Below, in pieces: positions 56,101 to 64,000 of a DNA stretch of 64,000 bases (its first letter is position 1; every line of letters starts with the position of its first letter). Where the stretch lies: positions 31,402,519-31,466,518 of the forward strand of contig CM055101.1 in NCBI GenBank assembly GCA_029204225.1, written 5' to 3'. The notes under the pieces are model-generated. The model was not told where the DNA came from, did not search any database, and saw only the letters and a program-made list of their open reading frames with translations. This DNA comes from Diphasiastrum complanatum (Eukaryota; Streptophyta; Lycopodiopsida; Lycopodiales; Lycopodiaceae). A program made the position numbers and the translations under genes.

Positions 56101-56291
56101 GTGATAGGTCTCCAGGATGCTTAGAGTAATTTTGTGAGCTATTTGATCATCTGATTTGTCAAAAATATATGGTGAGTATTTCGTATTCAGGTCAGCATGC
56201 ATCCAGTTCCAGAAGATCTACCGAAAGCATGAGTCAATAGTGAGAAGGCAAGAATTGCTTCCAGCCACATGGCTGCTTTCTTTTCAGCCAT
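53174..56291 (-). CDS. PAR1-family secreted protein with proline-rich tail
   Basis: A four-exon minus-strand gene of 314 aa: exons 56291-56222, 56021-55900, 55804-55600 and 53721-53174, all GT-AG, with reading frame kept. Exon 1 gives a signal peptide (MAEKKAAMWLEAILAFSLLT). Exons 2-4 carry the Cys-rich PAR1 domain: LECEELPAEDCAFAVSSSG, CVLEKR, YQCQ; EYIETTECIQSCGLERITIG, LCSPECRNDCPNIFDLYVKL; GIYLPHVCQLQ. PAR1 (photoassimilate-responsive) proteins are plant secreted proteins without known biochemical function. Residues from about 150 on form a Pro/Ser/Tyr-rich tail (APAPDY repeats), longer than the usual family length of about 180 aa. The start is fixed by the signal peptide and the phase-1 junction that rebuilds a Gly codon. 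Intron 3 is 1878 bp. Confidence 0.92.
54339..54549. repeat. Tandem duplication of ~109 bp in PAR1 intron 3
   Basis: The block starting ATGTGATAGCTTATTAAA at 54339 is repeated from 54448 with period 109. The copies run almost identically to GAGTTGGCAAGAT, with one visible base change (ATAGTTCA / ATAGGTCA). The near identity suggests a recent duplication. Confidence 0.9.
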
Positions 56292-57110
56292 GTTTCTTTC
56301 TCCCCACCACTCTACACAAAAATCCTGGTCTGTGGAAACAGGAAGATGGCTGAAAAATCCATTTTAAATAGCATTCTAATAGTGCAGCTGAGCAAACTTG
56401 TACTGCATACAACCCAAAATCCTGCACTAATTTCCTAGCATTAGATAAGTATAGCTCTACATTTAGATACTGCATCAGAGAAGGATTTTGAAAGAAAACT
56501 AGCAAGTATTCCAAACAGATAACATGCAACTCCAAGTAGAAAATTTTAAGGCTAGGAAGTGATTGAAATGAGCATGTGGGTCAAATTGATTATGAAACCT
56601 GTGAAAGTGATCTGCCCAAAATGACTTGCTGCAACAAGTACTCCTTCAAATTGAAATCGATTGCCAAAACTGTGCAAGTAATTTGCCCAATATCACTGTT
56701 GCAACAACAAGTACACTTAGGCTATATTCAAACTTCAATCCAAAGACGTTCCATCATGACAGATGCATCTCAAGGGATCCTTTAGGTTGCTTCCGAGGAC
56801 ACTAGATTGTGAATAGCCATTCGCTTTGGTTGCATATTTACTAACAAAAAACAAATTCTTCACAACTGATGAATGGAAACAGCTTGATCTAGAAAAAACC
56901 TGAAACCCATAACTAGAACTATTTTCATTAAATTTCCATTCGCTTTGTTTGCAGCTTTACCAACATAATAGAGTTTTCTGACAATTATTGAATGGGAGCT
57001 GGTATAATTCAGGACAGAACTGAAACCCATAGACAGAACATTCTTTGGAGATTTGGGTATGGCTTTACTCCTTGTTTGCAGAGCAAGCTATTTACCACCC
57101 GCCCGCTCTG

Positions 57111-57112
<2 letters not shown>

Positions 57113-57154
<42 letters not shown>
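57113..57154. repeat. (TC)21 microsatellite
   Basis: This is an uninterrupted TC run of 42 bp. Confidence 0.97.
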
Positions 57155-57157
<3 letters not shown>

Positions 57158-58329
57158 TGAACGTTCACGTGACAATGAAAATCATAACCGTCATGATCTA
57201 AAATATAAGCCACAATAGTAATGCTGAAAATTACTTCATTATCATAATTTTTTTAGAGCAACATCTCTCCAACTTGAGTGGGAACCTGGAACTCTTGCAC
57301 GAGAGAATTAGGGTTCTTTTGGACTTGTTGGGAGGCAAGAGCATTTGCCATGCATTGACCTCTCTAGCTCATGTTGTTCTCGAGCTAGGACACATACCAT
57401 CAGATTATTCACATCACATGTTGATTTGCAGAGTAATTGGGAGATGGGAAGGCTTGTTCAAAATTCTGCATCAGTATCGATTTAGGTTGACTCAACACCC
57501 AACAAAGCCAACTTATCGAGCAAGGTTGGCAAGTCCAAAAATACTCCTTGGACTTGCCACTATGTGGCCCAGTGTCACCTCATATACTAGGTAGGGGCAT
57601 GTCCACTATAGACTAAATGGGGATGACCCTTTTGGTCCATATTAATGAACAAGAACTTTTTATGATATACGCAAAAGCCTTGCCACGATTATGATGTGCA
57701 AGATTTTGCTATATGAATGGTGGCAATTAGGACTTAAAAGACAATAGCCACAATTTTCACTATCGTATATTCATTATTTCACAATGAGTGTTCATAAATG
57801 TAGTTATGATAATGTTTGTTTTGCAATCATGATTTTACCACAATGCTTAATTACTTTTACGTTTGAGAATTCACAATCCCACAATCAATTTTCAAGTGCT
57901 TTTCAAAGTAGCAAATTCACAATGTTGTAGTCAATATTCATGAAAGTGGTAACAAAGTTCACTATTCACTATTCATAGTCTTATTACATGATGTTAACAA
58001 TTTCAATGTGAATGTTCATGAAAGCAATCATAAATTTCATGATGCAATGATTAATATTTCATGATCAACATTCACAATCTCGCGAGATTGTTCACGAAGT
58101 TCACAACATACAACTTACATCTTCATGAAAGTCATGAATTTTATTGATCATAAATTTATGATTAAATTCAAGAAAACAATTTGTACAATTAAATATTCTG
58201 ATTTAGTTCACATTCAAATTATAAAAAGGTTGTGATTGTTATCTACAAAAGTTCAAAATGGCATTGAAGTCATGATTCATTATTCACGGGCGCATCATTA
58301 AAATAGCTAGACTTGATACTCACTATTGC

Positions 58330-59515
58330 AAAAATTGTTGGAAATTTGTTTTCAAAGGTTTGCACTTTTACCCATGTTTCGACCAGCATAGATACACCAA
58401 ATTTGAATAACACCTTTTCAAGTCCTTCAAATTCTATTTTGTGCCTCAACAATATCTGAAGTCCCAAACATTCAAAATATTTAAATCGAATTTTGAAGTA
58501 TTCAAATTTCCAAGCATTTGAACCATTTTCAATATCTTTCAAGGTAATTCGGACCAATGTTCATATCAATTTGAACTATTTCATTTTAAATGTTCTTCAA
58601 ACAAATTTGGACCAATATTTGAATCAACTCAAACTACTTCAATTCAGATCTCCTTCGGACCAACAATTGACAATATTTAATATACATATTTGAATCTCAC
58701 AACTGTCGAATTTGTTCGAATATTGTCTCGCCATTCTTCAAGCAGTAAACCAAGTAGTCATGTAGAAATTCTCTTTCTACTCTCTGTTGTTTAAAAAATA
58801 GCACGTTGTTTTTTAACAATTTTCATAGTGATCAGTCCTTATAGTTATAAAGCTTCAAGCTTTGCATTTCGGTTGAGTACATAAATTTCAAATTGTCATT
58901 TTTTTTACTCTATAACATAGACTAGAAGTAGTCTGAATATTTTTTTTTTGGCTATTTGTGATTACAAAGGTGAGATTCAATGAATGTAGCTATCAAACTC
59001 CTATTATGATTGCTTGAGGCTTGCTCATCGAACCCTCAGAAGTTGCATACTTGGGTGCCCTCCCAAAAGATGTTTTATGATCATATGCTATAGATCTAAA
59101 CCTATTTGGAGGCTTCTTTGATCCCTACCAAGTGTTTGAAGATTGTTTATGATAGCTCTCTCTAGCCATGCAAAGCATGTACAAGTCATTTTCAGCACCT
59201 CTAGGAAAATTTTATGGTTTTAGGAAATTTGAGCAAATTTTGGAGGCCTACATTTTTACTCAAATTTCAAGAAGCAAAGATCCACGATATTCGTATAACA
59301 TTGTTTCAAGTCCTTTAATCTCTATTTTGTGCCACATCAAAATTTAAAGACCTAGACATTCAAAATACTCATATTAAGTTTTGAACTATTAGAATCTCCT
59401 AGCATTCAGACCATTTCAAATCTCCTTCAAACAAATTTAGACCAATATTTAAATCAGTTTGAACTATTTCGATTTGAATGTTCTTCCAACAAATTTGACG
59501 AAATATTTTGTTGAA
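58330..59515. repeat. Diverged direct duplication
   Basis: The segment 58360-58680 resembles 59255-59515. Shared runs include CTATTTTGTGCC, GACATTCAAAATA-like and ACAAATTTGGACCAATATTT-like stretches in the same order. The copies are about 0.9 kb apart and clearly diverged. They may be two members of a dispersed repeat. Confidence 0.6.
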
Positions 59516-59999
59516 ATTTACACAATCTTAGCTTGATATATTTTGGTCTTCTCCATGATGAGTTGGCATTGACACCTAGATAGATGCTTAGATAACCTAT
59601 ACTTTATGTATATTCCTCATTTGAGGTCTTGAAAACACCTTCCATGTGTCATCAGGTACAATGAGGCATATTACACTGGAGAGAATATATGGGCCAAAAA
59701 CAACAAATTTTGTCCTAGTATGAGATCTGTCTCACATGCAAGTCAAAGTTAGGGCTAATTGGCTATATCAGGATATAGATGTTAGATTTAGTTCTAAAGT
59801 GGTTGAATACAAACCCTAAACTCATAGTTTGAGGTGGTTTTGTATATACATCTATGCACTCTTTGATGAGATCAATCTAGAAATCAAGATTTTGAGTTTA
59901 TCTACACATCGTTTTGTGGTGGCAAGTTGTAGCTTGATATTAGACTCAATATGTGGTGTGTAATAACTTGATAAGAAGTTTAATTGATTTTTTAGAGGT

Positions 60000-60680
60000 C
60001 CTATGGGGTGGTTTCACCTTCAAAAGGTTCTTCTGGTGTCGTACCATCCAAAGCTTTCATAGGTGATCTATTTTGCACATAAGTTGTTGTAGATACAGTC
60101 TATGCCTAGTATGCATTGCTTAACCCTTTTGCCTTCATCATACTTTTGGCACGCCCCACCAAAGTATGATTTTCGCGTTCCACAACTCCATTCTGTTGAG
60201 GGTATATGAAACTGTCAACTATCTTCTGACTCCATGCTTTTGACAAAACTCTTCAAACTTGGAAGAGTTAAACTCTCCACCTCGATTAGTCCTCAAGACT
60301 CTGATCCATTTGTCTATCTTTGTTCCAATAAAAATTCGAACACAAATTTTCTTTTGGAAATATTCATGATTTTATCTTTAAGAAGTACACTCAAAATTTT
60401 CTAGAGTGATCATCAATAATAATCAAAGATCACTATGAATCAGATCAACAACTCTTGTGGCTCTAGGAGTACTAATTCCAAATGGCTTTCTCAAATGTTT
60501 GTCCAATTTATATGTTTCGCAAATGCCTGAATATGAGATTATCTTGGAAATACACATCATAGTGTCCAGCTCGTGAAGTTTCTTTAGACTTCCATGGTTG
60601 AGATTACAAAATCTCTCATGCTAGAGGGAACTTTGATCATTCACCTTCCTTGTTGTAGGACACTGCTTTAAAGTAGTCTC
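60000..60680 (-). pseudogene. Copia integrase remnant
   Basis: Minus-strand translation gives, in order from about 60650: a degraded pre-integrase part (RFCNLNHGSLKKLHEL, RATRVVDLIHSDL), VLRTNRGGEFNSSKFEEFC near 60270, YTPQQNGVVEREN near 60190 and RAKSMMKAKGLSNAY near 60130. These are ordered copia integrase landmarks broken by several stops and frameshifts. Confidence 0.8.
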
Positions 60681-61269
60681 TAGCATGTACATCTGTTATC
60701 AGCACGCACCCCCTGAGCTACCACTCTGAACTAATTCTTTATGTCTTTTACTAGAAAGTTGTCTTTATAAAGTTTGACCTTGAAATCATGGTCAATCCAA
60801 CAGAAAGCAAGTTCTTAGCTAAGTTTGGGAACTAGTGGTGCTTTCTTCACAGTAGTTCTCTATCCTAAAGCTAGCTACATTTGGATATCATTGACACCTT
60901 CAACATTGTGGACATTGTCATCTCCCATAACTACTTTGGAACTCCCGTCACTTATAAAACAATTAAATCAGAGTAGCATATATTCACACTAGCATAAATT
61001 TGAACGCAATAAGTCAATGGATTGATTTAGAAAGTAGTAAATATAAGTTAGGTGAAATAACGAGCATAAGACAATTGTGATGATAATCACGTATTCAGAA
61101 CTAGCTCTGGTTCTATAACAACTTTGATGATTCAAAGATCGTTCGATAGCTTATCCTAACTGTCTAAATCTTAGTCGATGTAATAAAATATACTATGTCT
61201 ATTGATTGATTGCAATGCTTGATCATCTGATTTCGAATATACTTTTATGCTAAGTTGTACATTTATTCA

Positions 61270-61375
<106 letters not shown>

Positions 61376-62949
61376 AATGTATAGAGATGTTTGAGCTATG
61401 TCGTTTGATATGGATCTTGGCAGCAATTGTGGCTATCACTATCCAGGTGGGCGACAATCGTGGACGTCACTATACGGATAGTCATTGTCAAAATAAGTAC
61501 ACAGTGTAAAAACTATCTAGTACAGGTGACTAGCTTTGGCTCACAAATGTCCAAGATCCTGTGCAAATAGTCTCAACACAATAAATATTGATATTTACCA
61601 TCCTTCATTGCAAGATAATCCAAAGTCCCTCAATTAGGCCTCGAGATCTCATTAACAACAAATGTCTTCTCAGATTATATCTTGCTAGACAACCATCATT
61701 TGCACCATAGATTTTGATAGATCATAACCAGTGTAGTTGTCACATATTTTTTAATCTCCATTTTTTCCATATTAAATGAATCTTCTATCAAGCCCTTGTA
61801 AAAACTTAAACTCTTATCTTCTTGATAGAATGTAGAGACTTTACTTGAGAACTCTTCTGGATTTATCCTTAGGAAGTAGAGATCGAGAATTGAACTCTTT
61901 AGATAAAAAAAAATTATGATTTGATTATCATACTATCAACTACTACATCACAATAGAAAAACCATTACAACCCTCATTGTCTTTTGTTACATATTAGATC
62001 TGGGTTAATCCAACAAAAAAGTCAGATCTTCACTTGATCTCTTCTCTCATGTGATAGATCTAAATCCTTACAAATTAGATCTTGATGGGAATAAGAAATA
62101 ATATCAATCATGTGTTGGATGGAACTGGTTCTTGGATTAAGTCAAAGCTAGATGGCTTTGATCAAGATGTTGCTCATGAGGATGTTGATGTTGTTGGTGA
62201 GGAGGAACCATCAACTTCTACTGCAAGACCTATGTTTAGGAGGTCATCAAGGGTGGGCCTTGGCATTTTGCGAGTTTCTCTTTGTCCATGATTCAACAAA
62301 AGGTAACGCATGGTGTGCTACTGATTTAATGCCACTTGGTACATAGTTGAAAATCCTACTAGCCATCAAACTCTATATAGGTCTATCAAAAAACACTTTG
62401 CTATCCTTTAAATATAGGTTTATTTGTATTATGGAAATATGTTCATGAAGTTGTAAAAGCTAGCTACTAGCCTACAAACAACAAAAAATTCAAATTACAA
62501 TTTTTTTGGAGCTGATTTGGATAACACACTAGTGTGGTAGCCAAATCGGCTAAAAGAAATATATATATTATCTGTAAGCTAACATGCCAGTGTGCTAACT
62601 TTTATAGCTCTATGAAGATTTTCTAATAATAAAAACAAAGCTATATTTAAAGGGTAGCAAAGACACTCAAATAGGTCAATCAGAAGATACTTTCCTACCT
62701 TCTATATAGGTTTAATTTGTTTTATTGTGACACTGATTGAGACACAAATATAGAAAATAGAAGATAGAAGATCTATTTTAGATTATGTGTTCATGCTTAG
62801 GAGTTCAATTATTTTTTGGAAAAGCAAAACATAGGCTACCATAGCTCTATCTTCTACTGAGACTTAGTATCGAACAAAGTTTGTTGTTTGTGAATGTGTG
62901 TGATTATGGTGTTTCTTTAACAATTGATGTTGCATTAAAATGTAACAAC

Positions 62950-63160
62950 TATCATTTATTGTGACAATAAAAACTGCATTCAATATTGTTAGAAATCCCA
63001 CGTTTCATGTGTGGGCTAAGCACATTGAGACATACTGCTTTGTGCCAAAATCAATAATTCTAAGGAAGTCAAGCTATCTTATCTCTCTATTGATAAACAA
63101 GTGACAAATATATTAACTAAGACTTTGGGAAATGATTAAGTGTGACTTCTTTAGATCATT
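62950..63160 (+). pseudogene. Copia RNase H C-terminal remnant
   Basis: Plus-strand pieces NPTFHVWAKHIE and, after a frame change, QVTNILTKTLGND match the ordered end of copia RNase H (the usual forms are close to N-P-x-F-H-x-R-x-K-H-I-E and A-D-x-x-T-K-x-L). It is short and broken. The frame at 62082-62291 (STARPMFRRSSRVG) may be an RT-linker part of the same relic. Confidence 0.5.
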
Positions 63161-64000
63161 GATGAATGTAAGAGAGAACAAGCTTTCTACTCAACGTATA
63201 ACTTTAAATTAAATGTTTATCATTTTTGTTTTTGTAAAGTTGACTTTTGAGGTCACAAGAAGCTTCCTAAATCCTAACCCTCACTTATTGTACTCATCCT
63301 CATTAGAGTGTATAGATTTGTAAAGGCTATGTGTGTGTGTTTTTATGTTATAGATTGCGCTTTGACGTTTCTATTTGTGCTATTGATTCGTGCTATGTAT
63401 TTAAAAGATCAAATGAATGTTTGCTAGTACAGGTGATAGAATCTGGTGCGGTAGCAATCTTCCATTCTTAGTAACTTTATGCTACAATCTACTTGAGTTG
63501 CCCTTGATGTTTGGTAAGTAACAACCCTTTTCAATTTGGACATTGGAAAATCCTTGCACACAATTGTTGTGAAGTTGTTAGTGACAACTCAGCTTGTTTG
63601 AGCGATGGGGCTGCACCTTAATGAAATAAATCGAGTTTCTTACATGGCAAAGAGGAATGCAATGTCACCACCTGAAAAGCTTGCTCTCAAAGGGGTAGAG
63701 TCACAATCCCAACAATTAGTGAGGACTTGATGCCTGGTGGAATCTAGGGTGATTCTAGACTTGTTTTCCAAAAGGGCCAACCTCGACGAATAACAATGCA
63801 TAGTTCTAATGAGAGCTTTTTTCCCACCTTAAAACTTGGGGGGCAAGTCGTTACATAACTTTGAAAGTGTGCGTGTGTATGGAAGCCCAACAATAACCAT
63901 GGACATTGGGACATACCTTGTATCTAAGGAGCACGCACCAGTCTGGGCCCGATGTGTGCTCAGCCACTTTTTTTTCCCTTAAATTTTTGGCTGCTCGATG
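63161..64000. other. No gene recognised
   Basis: AT-rich sequence up to the window end. No open frame, LTR or repeat that I can name. Confidence 0.5.

Larger units (their letters stand above)
56292..60000. other. AT-rich intergenic DNA
   Basis: The first few hundred bases are the PAR1 upstream region, in which I see no clear promoter elements. After that come a (TC)n run, a low-complexity stretch rich in TTCATGAAA/ATTCACAAT words (57780-58200) and a diverged duplication (58330-59515). No coding gene is supported. Confidence 0.6.

Overview
The window is nuclear DNA of a land plant with a large, retrotransposon-rich genome. The evidence is plant-type spliced genes (a VPS51 homologue, a PAR1-family gene), Ty1/copia and Ty3/gypsy elements with plant-type initiator-Met primer sites, and introns of 7 and 15 kb filled with transposons. 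The very long introns, an RLE-type non-LTR element and a transposon-like protein that reminds me of moss and fern hypotheticals suggest a seed-free plant, perhaps a fern. That placement is inference.

Layout. 0-9.5 kb: minus-strand gypsy debris, in which a family-I element with unusual AGTTA...TAACT LTR ends sits inside the integrase of a second family, followed by a plus-strand family-I relic. 9.5-33.4 kb: the last seven exons of VPS51, all phase 0. Its intron 11084-18273 holds an APE-type LINE relic and a gypsy fragment. Its intron 18451-33232 holds a GGAAC-rich possible DNA element, copia scraps, a complete gypsy insertion (22764-27354, TSD CATCT) with an inverted RT segment, and a complete family-I gypsy insertion (28449-32039, TSD GATGG). 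35.7-37.5 kb: gypsy integrase tail abutting a 966-bp copia LTR with its primer site and gag start. 37.7-42.1 kb: an unusual island with a decayed histone H3-like (CENH3-like) gene, a G-box-rich divergent promoter, a decayed unknown acidic-protein gene, and a spliced transposon-like gene. 42.1-48.2 kb: an LTR-bounded copia element. 50.1-52.3 kb: a non-LTR element with RT and a restriction-like endonuclease. 53.2-56.3 kb: a four-exon PAR1-family gene on the minus strand. 56.3-64 kb: AT-rich intergenic sequence with microsatellites, a duplicated segment and two weak copia remnants.

Only VPS51 and PAR1 look like intact host genes. VPS51 would act in Golgi/endosome tethering. PAR1 encodes a predicted secreted Cys-rich protein with a long proline-rich tail. 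Everything else recognised is mobile or decaying. The most interesting item is the H3-like pseudogene with a basic C-terminal extension, placed divergently from an unknown gene across a promoter with six exact CACGTG boxes.
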